DNA from: Lampris incognitus
Lineage: Eukaryota; Chordata; Actinopteri; Lampriformes; Lampridae
Reading direction: 5' to 3'
Length of the DNA: 64,000 nucleotides
Assembly (NCBI RefSeq): GCF_029633865.1
Contig: NC_079215.1
Span: 56,160,856-56,224,855 of the forward strand
This document shows, piece after piece, positions 1-11,610 of the stretch (its first letter is position 1; every line of letters starts with the position of its first letter). A program made the position numbers and the translations under genes. Below the pieces are notes generated by a model. It was not told the DNA's origin, ran no database searches, and saw only the letters and a program-made list of their open reading frames with translations.

Positions 1-175
1 GAGACACAGAGGGAGAGAGACAGAGAGACAGAGAGAGGAGAGAGAGACACAGACAGAGAGAGAGACACAGACAGAGAGGGAGAGAGAGAGGGCGGAGGGA
101 GGGAGGAGACAGAGAGAGAGAGGGAGACAGACAGAGAGACAGAGAGACAGAGAGACAGAGAGAGGAGACCCTGTG
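1..175. repeat. Purine-rich (GA/GACA)n low-complexity tract
   Basis: Nearly uninterrupted GAGA, GACAGA and GGAGA units. Confidence 0.9.
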
Positions 176-1095
176 TTGGGACCCTCGCTGTGTCCCAGTG
201 GGCACGGCGCTTGCTGGGGGGCCGGGCTGCTCGGTCGAGTGGTGATGAATAGCTGCAGTGTCGGAGGACCCGGAGGTTGTAAAAGCACTGAGGTCTTTGG
301 TGTTTGTGAATGTTTGCTGAAAATCCAATTCCAGACCCGCACATCAAGTACACAAGACAATCCATTCTACACAATAACCAAGAAAGAGAAGTTGTTGAGA
401 GCTCCTCGACAGCATGTCCACTGTCTTGGTCTTCTTCCTGTTTTTATTGTCTTTATTGAAGCAGGGGATCATCTGTATTGATGTTAAAGCCATAACAAAG
501 ACATGGTGTTTTTTTCCCCTCCATCTATTTCTCTTTATTTTCCTTTAAGTAAGTGGGTCAGAAAGTATAACAAGGTTACAGGTTAAAATGATACACCAAC
601 ATCATCATCAAGTAGGACCCGGAAAGTCAAATTTGTTCAACGTTTGTCGTCTTTAAATGCTCCAACGAAAGCAAATGACGCCCAACGGGATACGGCCGGG
701 ATTTGGATGCATCCTCCCGCGGTCTGTAGAGCTGGCTGAACCACAGCCAGACGACAGCTCATATGGGTTGGAGAAGCTCCCCTTCTAGCGACACCCTTCA
801 TTCTAACAGAGTTGTGCGTTCTCCCCACATCTGAGCGCTGGCTTTCTAGTGTTCAGACTTTCAGAAGGAACCGCACCGGGTCACCTTTTCAATGAAAGGC
901 CACACGACTTAAACGAGGAACTCAGAGAAGAAAGAGCCAACTTAAAATAAAGAGTACAAGACAACAGCTTATACGAGTTAGTCTTCCCAAAGGACGGCCT
1001 GGAACCTTTCACACCGTCATTCGATAAAAGCAAGATTATTGTAGGTGATGCTGTCAGAGAAGCCCCGAGTTGGGCCTTTGTTAGACCAGTGGGGA
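176..1095. other. No gene recognised
   Basis: Mixed-composition sequence without splice-supported coding signal or known repeat that I recognise. Confidence 0.5.
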
Positions 1096-1097
1096 CC

Positions 1098-1392
1098 TAC
1101 CATGTGGTGGTGTGGAGTTTTGGGGTTGTGGTGGTGTGGTGGTGTGGGGTTTTGTGGTGTGGTGTGGTGTAGTGGTGTGGGGTGTGGTGGTGTTGGGTTG
1201 TGGGGTGTGGTTGTGTGGGGTGTGGGGTTGTGCTGGTGTGGGTTTTGGGGTGTAGTGGCGTGGGGGTGTGGAGATGTGGAGATGTGGTAGTGTGGGATTG
1301 TGGTGGTGTTGGGTTGTGGGGTGTGGGGTTGTGGTGGTGTGGGGTTGTGGTGGTGGGGGGGGTTGTGGGGTGTGGTGGGGGGGGGGGGGGGG
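1098..1392. repeat. G/T-rich low-complexity tract, G-quadruplex prone
   Basis: Irregular GTGGTGTGGGG-type units on the plus strand, ending in a run of about 18 G at 1375-1392. Many G-runs of three or more could form G-quadruplexes. Open frames across it are composition artefacts. Confidence 0.85.
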
Positions 1393-1544
1393 CCAGCAGC
1401 TGCGTAAAACACAGTGCTGCCCTGGAACATTGGCTTGGGTAAAAGGCTTCCTGTTGCTCTGAGGCACACGGTGTCTAATCATGTGCCATCAATGGAAAAA
1501 AGCCCTGAGCTCATTACTCCAACCAGACCCCAGCAGCCCGTCTG

Positions 1545-2521
1545 CTGCACCAGACACCACCACCAGTCCACCTGTACCCAGACACCACCAGCCCGTCTGC
1601 ACCAGACACCACACCGGCCCACCTGCACCAGACACCACACCGGCCCACCTGCACCAGACACCACACCAGCCCCACCTGTACCAGGACACCCACCACCGGG
1701 CCACCTGCACCAGACACCACACCGGCCCACCTGCACCAGACACCACACCGGCCTGTCTGCACCAGACACCACACCAGCCACCTGCACCAGACACTACACC
1801 AGCCCACCTGTACCAGGACACTACACCAGCCCAACCTGCACCAGACACCACACCAGCCTGTCTGCACCAGACACCACACCAGCCCACCTGTACCAGACAC
1901 TACACCAGCCCACCTGTACCAGACACTACACCAGTCCACTGTACCAGACACCACACCAGTCCACCTGTACCAGACACCACCACCAGCCCACCTGCACCAG
2001 ACACCACACCAGACCACCTGTACCAGACACTACACCAGCCCACCTGCACCAGACACCACACCAGTCACCTGTACCAGACACTACCACCAGCCCACCTGTA
2101 CCAGACACTACACCAGCCCACCTGCACCAGACACTACACCAGTCCACCTGTACCAGGACACCACACCAGCCCACCTGTACCAGACACTACACCAGTCCAC
2201 CTGTACCAGACACTACACCAGCCCACCCTGTACCAGACACCACACCAGCCCACCTGTACCAGACACTACACCAGCCCACCTGTACCAGACACTACACCAG
2301 CCCACCTGCACCAGACACTACACCAGCCCACCTGTACCAGACACTACACCAGCCCACCTGCACCAGACACTACACCAGCCCACCTGCACCAGACACTAAC
2401 ACCAGCCCAACCTGCACCAGACACTACACCAGCCCACCTGTACCAGACACTACACCAGCCCACCTGCACCAGACACTACACCAGCCCACCTGTACCAGAC
2501 ACTACACCAGCCCACCTGCAC
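1545..2521. repeat. 26-bp minisatellite, about 37 copies
   Basis: The unit is approximately CCACCTGTACCAGACACTAC plus ACCAGC, with T/C variants (TGTACC or TGCACC, ACACTAC or ACACCAC). Because 26 is not a multiple of three and units lack stops, long open frames appear in several frames; they have no protein signature. Confidence 0.93.
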
Positions 2522-2640
2522 TGGGGGAACAGCAGAAGGTCAGTTCAGGTGATGCAGCGTTTGGTAAGAATTCAAACCTGCACACTTCTCCTCACTAGCA
2601 AGTTGACTGAAGAGCACCATTTTATGGTAACCAAAAGTGC

Positions 2641-2641
<1 letters not shown>

Positions 2642-2701
<60 letters not shown>

Positions 2702-2737
2702 TGTGTGTGTGTGTGTTGTGTGTGTTGTGTGTGTGCA
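2642..2737. repeat. (TG)n microsatellite
   Basis: About 90 bp of TG dinucleotides with a few interruptions. Confidence 0.95.
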
Positions 2738-4090
2738 TGGGTGCTGCAGACAGAATTGAGGAGCTGGAGCAGACTTATATACTTGAAACAAATGGAGGTA
2801 TTTAAAAAAAAAAGAAAAAAAAGAGCTATGTCTGAGTGGGAAAGGAGACACTGAACAACTTTTCCGGTCCACTATGTTTGAGTGGGACCACATGAAATTA
2901 TTTGGGTCAGTGTTTCTGGGTGACTTCAGATGAACCTGTCGGCCCGCATTCTGGGTGAATTTTTAAAAAAAAAAAAAATTTTTTTTTTTTGCTCGGAGAT
3001 GGAAAACTTCAGATTATCTCACTCTCAAAATACCCGCGGCCCCTGCCACCAGTCCTTTAAAAGGACTAACCTCGAGCGGCAAGTTTAGCGTCCTCGCACT
3101 GGCGTGTGAAGGACAAAACTTTGCACAAAAGACATACGCACAAATTAAAAAGTGGATAGCCGAGAATGGCCCTCGTATGAATCACTGATTAGGAGCTGCT
3201 GCAGGCAGAGGCATGGCCAGCCATAACTTTCCACACAAACAGTCAGCGGCGGAGAGGCCGGACTGTGTTTCTACTCTCTTGTCATAAGTTCCTTTCACAG
3301 AGACTGCACTGGGCTACTCCCAAATAAATTGGTACCAGAAATAGGGGATCAGCCAAGAATTTCCCTCTCCGGTGGGTCTACTCAGATGTTTGAACCATGA
3401 GGGATTTAAAAGGAAGAGAGGGAGATGGAAGGTTGACCAGACAGCATGGCTGTGTCTTAAATCCACAACACATGCATAGCTGCAGTACTGCCACTCGTCA
3501 CAGATGACTTATGAAGGCGATAATGGCGGCACGAAAAAGGAGGCACAGACGCGACACCCAACGTGGGATGTGGGGCGCACTTAGCTCCGCACGTCATGTG
3601 GTGTGCCTCCATTTTGACGGGTAACATATACTAAATATACTGCACAGCGGTCTGTTGTTTTGAGGAATAGCGGTAAAGACCCGCCGGGACAGGGTTTCTA
3701 CCAAACACTGCTGCTTTCGCGTTCTGCGAAGATGACCTCATTTTTCAACAACACTTCGAAGGGCAGAGAGCGATGGCTTGACCGGGCCTCCTTCTTCCTA
3801 TTACATTCACATCTACGGCCAATGCTGGGTTGGTATTGACTATCGATGTTAGTGTCGGTATTGTGCAGTGACGAGGTAGGCTCCAAACCAATGTAAAAGT
3901 AGACGAGTGTATCCAACTGCATGTGACTGAGACATGTGGCAGGCAGAGACAGCTTCCTGGGACAATAAAGACAGGTGCTGAAAGAAAAACAGCTGTTTAT
4001 GGCTGCCCTCTTCAGCTGTGCCTGCTATTGAAAAGCAAAGTAAAATTATCACTTTCGTAGAATTCCAAACAAGTACCAACAAGCCCATTA
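2738..4090. other. No gene recognised
   Basis: Contains an A-run next to a T-run near 2965-2990 that could form a small hairpin. No coding signal or known element was identified in the rest. Confidence 0.5.
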
Positions 4091-4092
4091 TA

Positions 4093-5695
4093 CAGCGGTG
4101 CCTGGAAGTTTGTGAACCCTTAAGAATTTTCGATATTTCTGCATAAATGTGACCTAAAACATCATCAGATTTTCACACAAGTCCTGAAAGTAGATAAAGA
4201 GAACCCAATTAAACAAATGAGACAAAAATATTATACTTGGTTATTTATTTATTGAGGGAAATGATCCAATATTACATATCTGTGAGTGACAAAAGTATGT
4301 GAAGCTTTGCTTTCAGTATCTGGTGTGACCCCCCCGCCCTTGTGCAGCAATAACAACAACTAAACGTTTCTGGTAACTGTTTATCAGTCCTGCACATCGG
4401 CTCGGAGGAATTTTAGCCCATTCCTCCGTACACAACAGCTTCAGCTCTGGGATGTTGGCGGGTTTCCTCACACGAAGTGCTCGTTTCAGGTCCTTCCACA
4501 CATTTTGATTGGATTCAGGTCAGGACTTTGACTTGGCCATTCCAAACATTAACTTTATTCTTCTCTAACTATTCTTTTGTAAAACAACTTGTGTGCTTAG
4601 TGTCGTTGTCTTGCTGCATGACCCTCGTTCTCTTGAGATTCGGTTCACGGACAGATGTCCTGACGTTTTCCTTAAGAATTCACTGGTATGATCAGAATTC
4701 ATTGTTCCATTAATGATGGCAAGCTGTCCTGGCCCCGATGCAGCAAAACAGGCCCAAACCATGATACTACCACCACCATGTTTCACAGATGGGATAAGGT
4801 TCTTATGCTGGGATGCAGTGTTTTCCTTTCTCCAGACATAACGCTTCTCATTTACACCTAAAAGTCTTATTTTGGTCTCATCCGTCCACAAAACATTTTT
4901 CCAACAGCCTCCTGGCTTGTCCACGTGATCTTTAGCAAACTGCAGATGGGCAGCAATGTTCTTTTTGGAGAGCAGTGGCTTTCTCCTTGCAGCCCTGCAT
5001 GCACACCATTGTAGTTCAGTGTTCTCCTGATGGTGGACCTCATGAACATTAACATCAGCCGATGTGAGAGAGGCCTTTAGTTGCTCAGAAGTTACCCTGG
5101 GTTCCTCTGTGACCTGGCCGACTATGACACGCCTTGCTCTTGGAGTGATCTTTGATGGTCGACCCCTCCTGAGGAGGGTAACAATGGTCTTGAATTTCCT
5201 CCATTTGTACACAGTCTGTCTGACTGTGGATTGGTGGAGTCCAAACTCTTTAAAGATGGTTTTGTAACCCTTTCCAGCATCAACAACGCTTTTTCTGAGG
5301 TCCTCAGACATCTCCTTTGTTCTTGCCATGACACACTGCCACAAACATGTGTTGTGAAGATCAGACTCAATAGATCCCTGTCTTTAAATAAAACAGGGCC
5401 CCCACTCACACCTGATTGTCATCCCATTGATTGAAAACACCTGACTCTCATTTCACCTTCAAATTAACTGCTAATCCTAGAGGTTCACATACTTTTGCCA
5501 CTCACAGATATGTAATATTGGATCATTTTCCTCAATAAATAAATGACCAAGTATACTACTGTTGTCTCATTTGTTTAATTAGCTTCTCTTTATCTACTTT
5601 TAGGACTTGGTGTGAAAATCTGATGATGTTTTAGGTAACATTTATGGAGAAATATAGAAAATTATAAAGGGTTCACAAACTTTCAAGCACCACTG
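4093..5695 (-). mobile_element. Tc1/mariner-family DNA transposon, inactive
   Basis: Bounded by long inverted repeats of about 210 bp. The outer ends are CAGCGGTGCCTGGAAGTTTG at the left and the complement of CAGTGGTGCTTGAAAGTTTG at the right, flanked by TA (4091-4092 and 5696-5697), the usual Tc1 target duplication. The interior encodes a Tc1-like transposase on the minus strand with an N-terminal HTH region (MARTKEMSEDLRKSVVDAGK) and a DDE core. Confidence 0.95.
4313..5341 (-). pseudogene. Tc1-like transposase, frameshifted
   Basis: Reading starts with MARTKEMSEDLRK and runs through the paired HTH region and VLWTDETKIRL (first catalytic Asp). QDNDTKHT (second Asp) can be read but only after a frame change. 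The region expected to give DLNPIE reads NPIKM, so the catalytic Glu is replaced by Lys, with a one-base loss just after it and a stop nearby. At least two more frameshifts lie around 5000-5060. The protein cannot be active. Confidence 0.9.
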
Positions 5696-5750
5696 TAAAT
5701 GTATTGAAATGCCTTTCTTCTGATTAATCTCCCACCAAGTGTGTTGCTTA

Positions 5751-6371
5751 CCAGTGGCGGCTGGCCAGTACAGGGCGCTGGGGCGCCGCCCCCTTCAAAC
5801 ATCAAGAGATGAAAATCTTCTTAAACATGTTAAATATAATTTAGTTGTATAATGCAAATAATTAGGAAATAAAAGTGTTTTTCAGTCTGTGAGCGCCTGT
5901 CAGCAGCCATTAAATATTGGTGCCAAATGGTATTTGGTCGATTTCTGTCTGAACACATATACTTCCTGGGTGAGGGGCGTCGGCCAAACGATACCTTATG
6001 TAAGCTCTCAAACTTGTGGCGAGCAGGTGACCTGAGGCTGCTGTCTGATTGGTTTCTTCAGATTTTCCAGGGGGCGCAGTTCTGTGCACCCCAGATACTC
6101 CCACTTTTATTGGCAGTGAATTGGTATCGTTTTGTGTTTTGATCTAATGTGATCGGACAATTCTCGTGGCTGTCAATCATGTTCCCACCCACCACGACGA
6201 CTCGTCTCGACTGTCAATCATCCACTGTCTACGAACCCTGATAAAATCTATAGGCTGCATTGTCCTTCTTAATAACTCTGACTGTGTGGACATTAAAGCA
6301 GCTGTCAGGTGTGCTGCGCCAAGGCAATTTGTGCCCCCCCCCCACAAATTTTTAGCACCAGCCGCCACTGG
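5751..6371. mobile_element. Non-autonomous TIR element (hAT-like MITE, tentative)
   Basis: Perfect 14-bp terminal inverted repeats, CCAGTGGCGGCTGG and CCAGCCGCCACTGG, enclose 620 bp with no transposase. Flanks gttgctta and tagctccc are only loosely similar, so the 8-bp target duplication expected for hAT is weak or decayed. Confidence 0.65.
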
Positions 6372-6613
6372 TAGCTCCCCACTTGCTGCCAAAAATGTGC
6401 TTTTTGCCTTCAAGCTGGGATCATAGAAATCGTCTAGTTGGGAAATAGAGTCCAGCGTTATACGGGCAAACACATGCTGCTTATCCAGTACAGTAAACAC
6501 AGAACTGAACAACGGTGCTGAGCTGCAACTATAGGTTGCCTGCGACATTAACTCAACAACCACATGAACTCTGTGGACAACCACATCAACTTCATCAGGG
6601 AGGTGACGTTTAT

Positions 6614-6614
6614 T

Positions 6615-6711
<97 letters not shown>

Positions 6712-6720
6712 ATATATATA
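6614..6720. repeat. (TG)n microsatellite
   Basis: About 95 bp of TG, then a short TATATA run that provides the AT context for the adjacent Helitron-like end. Confidence 0.95.
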
Positions 6721-7330
6721 CTAGAAGAACCCCGCTACAATGTAGCGGTTTGGTTCTCCACCCGTCTAAATCTCCCTCCTCTTCATCCTGCCAGCTAACC
6801 GCCTTCCCCCTGCCCCTAAACCCCACCCCCCCACTCCAACTCCCTCCCCCCAAATGCTCAGAATCATCTGAAATGCCGAGAAAAGTGGTTTTTAGCCATT
6901 TTTAGAACATGCATATTTTGCATAATTATGCATAATTATTTTAATTTTCTGCTATTTTCTGGTCCTCTCTGGAACAATACCTACCACCTCCAAAAAAAAA
7001 TGAGGATCATAAGTGCATTTTTGCAAAAATGCATATATTTTGCATAATGCCAAAACATTTCTAAGCCCCAAATTTTTTTTATATAGGTGAAAAAATCAAA
7101 GATGCTCATAATCATCTGAAATGCCGAGAAAAGTGGTTTTTAGCCATTTTTAGAAAAATGCATATTTTGCATATTTATGCATAATTATGCTTAATTGTAA
7201 TGTAATGTTCTGCTATTTTTTGTAGGTGCCCCTGATCATCCCCAATAACCTCCAAAAAGAATCAAGGCCCCAAGTGCTTTAGTTTGGCCGTTCATAGACT
7301 CACACACAGACACACACACTGACAATACAG
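6721..7330 (-). mobile_element. Helitron-like non-autonomous element, copy 1
   Basis: On the minus strand the 3' end shows a perfect 8-bp-arm hairpin (CCGCTACA T TGTAGCGG, 6732-6748), then 7 nt, then CTAG followed by T. This is the hairpin plus CTRR terminus with A|T insertion expected for Helitrons. The body contains an internal direct duplication of about 240-260 bp (AAATGCCGAGAAAAGTGGTT occurs twice). The 5' end is uncertain and fades into (CA)n. The same element recurs at 10505. Confidence 0.6.
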
Positions 7331-7671
7331 GAGTCGATGCATCGGGCTGTACTACACAACAAATAAGGAGACAAGTAACTACAAATACATGTGTGCCTCA
7401 AGGATATGACTGAATCTAAGCAGTGACGTTACATTATTATAATAGTCTTGCACAGCCCAATCGGCATGATCAAGTTTTCTTATATAAACACAAGTTTCGA
7501 AACTCCCCAAAGAAAACAAGACAACTTTGCTTGGCGAGCTCTCCGCCGTCCCGCTCCTCCTCCTCCTACACCTTTAGCAGCAGCGTTTGTTCAATAGCAA
7601 AGGGCATCGGAGACAAATTCCTCTTTTACTCTTGCCCTTAAACAAACGCGGAGACCTGAGTTGCCCGGCCA

Positions 7672-8755
7672 GGAGTATAGTTTATACAGCACGCGCCCCG
7701 TCGGGAGTATAGTTTATACAGCACGCGCCCCGTCGGGAGTATAGTTTATACAGCATGCGTCCCGTCAGGAGTAAAGTTTATACAGCATGCGTCCCGTCAG
7801 GAGTATAGTTTATACAGCACGCGCCCCGTCAGGAGTAAAGTTTATACAGCATGCGCCCCGTCAGGAGTATAGTTTATACAGCATGCGCCCCGTCAGGAGT
7901 ATAGTTTATACAGCATGCGCCCCGTCAGGAGTATAGTTTATACAGCATGCGCCCCGTCAGGAGTATAGTTTATACAGCATGCGCCCCGTCGGGAGTATAG
8001 TTTATACAGCATGCGCCCAGTCAGGAGTATAGTTTATACTGTATGCTTCCCGTCAGGAGTATACTTTATACTGTATGCGCCCCGCCAGGAGTATAGTTTA
8101 TACTGTATGCGCCCCGTCAGGAGTATAGTTTATACTGTATGCGTCCCGTCAGGAGTATAGTTTATACTGTATGCGCCCCGTCAGGAGTATAGTTTATACT
8201 GTATGCGCCCCGTCAGGAGTATAGTTTATACTGTATGCGCCCCGTCAGGAGTATAGTTTATACAGCATGCGCCCCGTCAGGAGTATAGTTTATACAGCAC
8301 GCGCCCCGCCAGGAGTATAGTTTATACAGCATGCGCCCCGTCAGGAGTATAGTTTATACTGTATGCGCCCCGTCAGGAGTATAGTTTATACAGCACGCGC
8401 CCCGTCAGGAGTATAGTTTATACAGCATGCGCCCCGTCAGGAGTAAAGTTTATACAGCACGCGCCCCGTCAGGAGTATAGTTTATACTGTATGCGCCCCG
8501 TCAGGAGTATAGTTTATACTGTATGCGCCCCGTCAGGAGTATAGTTTATACTGTATGCGCCCCGTCAGGAGTATAGTTTATACAGCATGCGCCCCGTCAG
8601 GAGTATAGTTTATACAGCACGCGCCCCGCCAGGAGTATAGTTTATACTGTTTGCGCCCCGTCAGGAATATAGTTTATACAGCACGCGCCCCGCCAGGAGT
8701 ATAGTTTATACAGCATGCGCCCCGTCGGGAGTAAAGTTTATACAGCACGCGCCCC
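7672..8755. repeat. 32-bp satellite-like tandem array, about 34 copies
   Basis: The unit is AGGAGTATAGTTTATACAGC followed by ATGCGCCCCGTC. It contains an imperfect palindrome GTATAGTTTATAC. Three subtypes differ at ACAGCATGC, ACAGCACGC and ACTGTATGC, and their order repeats at about 8200-8310 and 8530-8640, indicating a higher-order duplication of roughly 330 bp. Confidence 0.95.
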
Positions 8756-8879
8756 TGGGTGTCAATACGGTGTTATTGTCGGTGTCAGGACGTGATGTAG
8801 GCACGTATAACCTCAACTCGCAGATGTCCAGTAAGTCTGCTGAACGTCGCCGTAGCCAAGCTGAGAGGAATACGCTCCC

Positions 8880-9240
8880 TTACCTCGGCTAGTGGTTCCC
8901 TCGACTGCCGAAAACCCTCTCGATTCTTCTACAGTCCACGGGTTTGACGCGAGCGCTGCTCGGCGAGCGGACGATCCGTTTCGTGTCTTCTCCCGAGTCC
9001 GAGAGCGCCCGACCTCCTCGCTCATCCTTGTTTACATCGCTTGCGAACGATGTCACGGCTCCGCGCGGAACCGCGGCGCGGAACGCGCGTCGGTTTACGG
9101 TGTCGTGCCAACTTCTGTATCCCGGAGAACACGACGCCATGGGTGGGTGTGTGTGTGGGGGGGCGGACGTCCCCTTTGTTCTCCGTTCGTTCGTCTTTAT
9201 GACTGTTTGTCGACTATCAGCACGGTTTGACGAGCATATA
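8880..9240. promoter_or_regulatory. CpG-rich patch, possible CpG island
   Basis: Dense CG dinucleotides (for example around 8950-9100, with CGCGCGGAACCGCGGCGCGG) in otherwise CpG-poor DNA. No exon or TATA context could be tied to it. It may be a promoter of an unseen transcript or a young, unmethylated repeat. Confidence 0.35.
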
Positions 9241-9687
9241 GCATCCGAATTAGAAACTAGAGAAGTGGAGACTTGCGTTTTCAGCAGGCCGATTGTACTT
9301 CGGACTGCTCGTAAAACCGTGTTGATCATCTAAAAACTTTTTGAAAAAAAAATCATCAATCTACGCGTTGTTATTTCCCCCCCTAACTGAAATGGAAATA
9401 TACTGAGCAAGGTTCTCGCTTAGCGAATGGATGCGCGTTCCCGCGACGCAACAAACGATTGTGGGATGCGTATTCTTCCGGGGGTGCGACATTTGCCACC
9501 ACAGAGACCTCTGGGAAGTTTAGCGCGTCGACTCCAAGTCATGTGACCGCTTCTGGACCGTGTTTGTCCGGCTGGTAGTGGATGGCGGGCGGGGCACTTC
9601 ACCTCACTGTTACATGTTGATAATTACAATCTGATTCTGTTTGCATGTTGTTGTTGTTGTTGTTTTTAGTGATCGTTTTAGTAATAG

Positions 9688-9822
9688 TGTAACCGGTTAT
9701 TTTCTTGCCCGGTGCGGGATTCGATACGAGGTGTACTGCACCACAAGGCAACGTCACTAACCGCTCGGCTAAAGGGTCAGACCCGTTAGCTAGAGACTAA
9801 CGTGTCTTATTAGTAGTTTACA
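9688..9822 (-). mobile_element. Solo LTR, 135 bp, with tRNA-like A/B boxes
   Basis: On the minus strand it starts TGTAAACTACTAATAAGAC and ends CCGGTTACA, with 4-bp flanking duplications ATAG at 9684-9687 and 9823-9826. Inside is TAGCCGAGCGG, a perfect Pol III A-box match, and a B-box-like GTATCGAATCC. The same LTR occurs at 12059-12186. Confidence 0.7.
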
Positions 9823-10118
9823 ATAGTAATTGCTTAGTAATTGTGTTCGACATATGCACGTGTGTGTGATGGCCACGACGTCCCGTCAGAAGGTGAGCTT
9901 CATCCGCATACCTGATGACAAAATACATAACGCCAAGTAGTCCGACCCCAACAGGGGTCCCTGATACTGGGTTTCTTTTAATTTTGTAGTTTTGTGTATC
10001 AGTAAGTGTTGCAACGCTTAAATACGTGATAAAACCACGTGTGGACATATTTTGAATTGAACCACGTGGTTTTCATCACACATGGATTGTTTTTTTTTTT
10101 TTCGTGATTTCTTCTCCT

Positions 10119-10258
10119 GTGACGGCCTGGCGGCCTGGCCAGGGCGCCTCCCCGCCTGCCGCCTCATACCTGCTGGAATGGGCTCCAGCCCCCCCGTGAC
10201 CCTGAGAGCAGGAGAAGCCGTTTGGATAATGGGTGGATGGATGGGTGGATGGATGGAT
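10119..10258 (+). mobile_element. SINE 3' fragment (GGATGGATGG-tail family)
   Basis: Carries the 3' half of the family seen at 32655 and 37365: the CCTGGCGGCCTG region, the CTCCAGC and CCCTGAGAGCAGGA regions, and the GGATGGATGGATGG tail. The tRNA-like head is missing. Confidence 0.85.
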
Positions 10259-10504
10259 AATTTGATTCACACTCCAGCTTACTCTTGTTAATGTTGCGCC
10301 AGGGACACTTCATTTGCATTACATGATTAAACATGTATATTCCGACGGACGCTTAAACGTCTATTTATCAGAATTTAGGAACTTTTTTCATGGGATTTTT
10401 CTATCAGGCTCCAGGGAATTTTTTTTTTAATTCAGCGAGGAAGAAAGTTAGGAATAAGCGAAGGAACAAACTTGTAGTATTTTTCAAGCGCTTTATAAAT
10501 GTAA

Positions 10505-11125
10505 CCAGAAGAACCCCGCTACAATGTAGCGGTTTGGTTCTCCACCCGTCTAAATCTCCCTCCTCTTTATCCTGCCAGCTAACCGCCTTCCCCCTGCCCC
10601 TAACCCCCCCCCCCACACACTCCAACTCCCTCCCCCCAAATGCTCAGAAACATCTGAAATGCCGAGAAAATTGGTTTTTAGCCGTTTTTCGAAAAATGCA
10701 TATTTTGCATAATTATGCATAATTATGCATAATTATATTTTGATTTTCTGCTATTTTTCTGGTCCTCCCTGGAACAATACCTACCACCTCCAAAAAAAAA
10801 TGAGGATTTTTGCAAAAAATGCATATATTATGCATAATGCCAAAACATTTCTAAGTCCCAGAAATTTTTTTTACATAGGTGAAAAAAAATCAAAGATGCT
10901 CAGAATCACATGAAATGCCGAGAAAAGTGGTTTTTAGCCATTTTTAGAAAAACGCATATTTTGCATATTTATGCATAATTAGGCATAATTTTAATTTTCT
11001 GGGATTTTTCCCTTACTCTCTGAGACAATACCTACCACCTCCAAAGAGAATGAGGATCGTAAAGTGCTTTAGTTTCCGGTCCCGCTATCTACACACACTA
11101 ACACACACACACACACACACATTCC
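10505..11125 (-). mobile_element. Helitron-like non-autonomous element, copy 2
   Basis: Same sequence and orientation as 6721-7330. The minus-strand 3' end has the same hairpin (10516-10532), then 7 nt and CTGG followed by T, again fitting CTRR. It carries the same internal duplication and ends in a (CA)n run near 11100-11120. Confidence 0.6.
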
Positions 11126-11610
11126 GAAAATATATAAATGTAAATGATGATGATGATGAAGAGGAGGCAACCGCATGGAATTCCCCCCGTTTTATGGACA
11201 GCTCAGAGAGAGACGAGAGGTGACGACGCTGAATGTAAAACAGTTTATTGCAAGACCACCCCTGTGAACAAACCTCTTCTCATACAGAGTTCCGCCCAGA
11301 GGCCCTCACCAGGAAATATGAAGATTTACAAACGATTCAAAAGGCGGGAGCGCGACACATTTGCTTGCCGAGTCCTACAGTCTACATACACGTCCGATAC
11401 GGCTGCTCCCCAGCACCTGCCTATGTAATAGCATATATATCCCTTCCGTATGTACAGCATCAGCGAAACAGCGCCGGGGATTCTGGGAACACCTTAAAAG
11501 TTACGCACAAAACAAGCTGTAAATGAACGAGGCATGCAGACGAACCCGTACTTTAGCGTCATTATGAAACCCACTGCTTTTCTGGGCGAGACACGCCCTG
11601 TGCAGCATTC

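Noticed and set aside
1017..1482. His/Pro-rich open frames of 133-150 codons on the minus strand
   Set aside because: Low-complexity G/T tract read in reverse; no family resemblance.
1414..2854. 394- and 457-codon open frames on the plus strand
   Set aside because: Both come from the 26-bp array plus flanking TG repeats; overlapping frames are open simultaneously because of repeat composition.
7672..8755. CRISPR-like array (regular 32-bp repeats)
   Set aside because: No unique spacers between repeats, and a eukaryotic context: a plain tandem satellite.
8889..9333. 146-codon and 129-codon overlapping frames in the CpG-rich patch
   Set aside because: Overlapping frames on opposite strands in GC-rich DNA, with no recognisable motif; treated as composition artefacts.
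6721..11125. Direct long terminal repeats of one 4.4-kb retrotransposon
   Set aside because: The two copies end in hairpin plus CTRR rather than TG...CA. No primer site follows copy 1, and no gag-pol lies between them.
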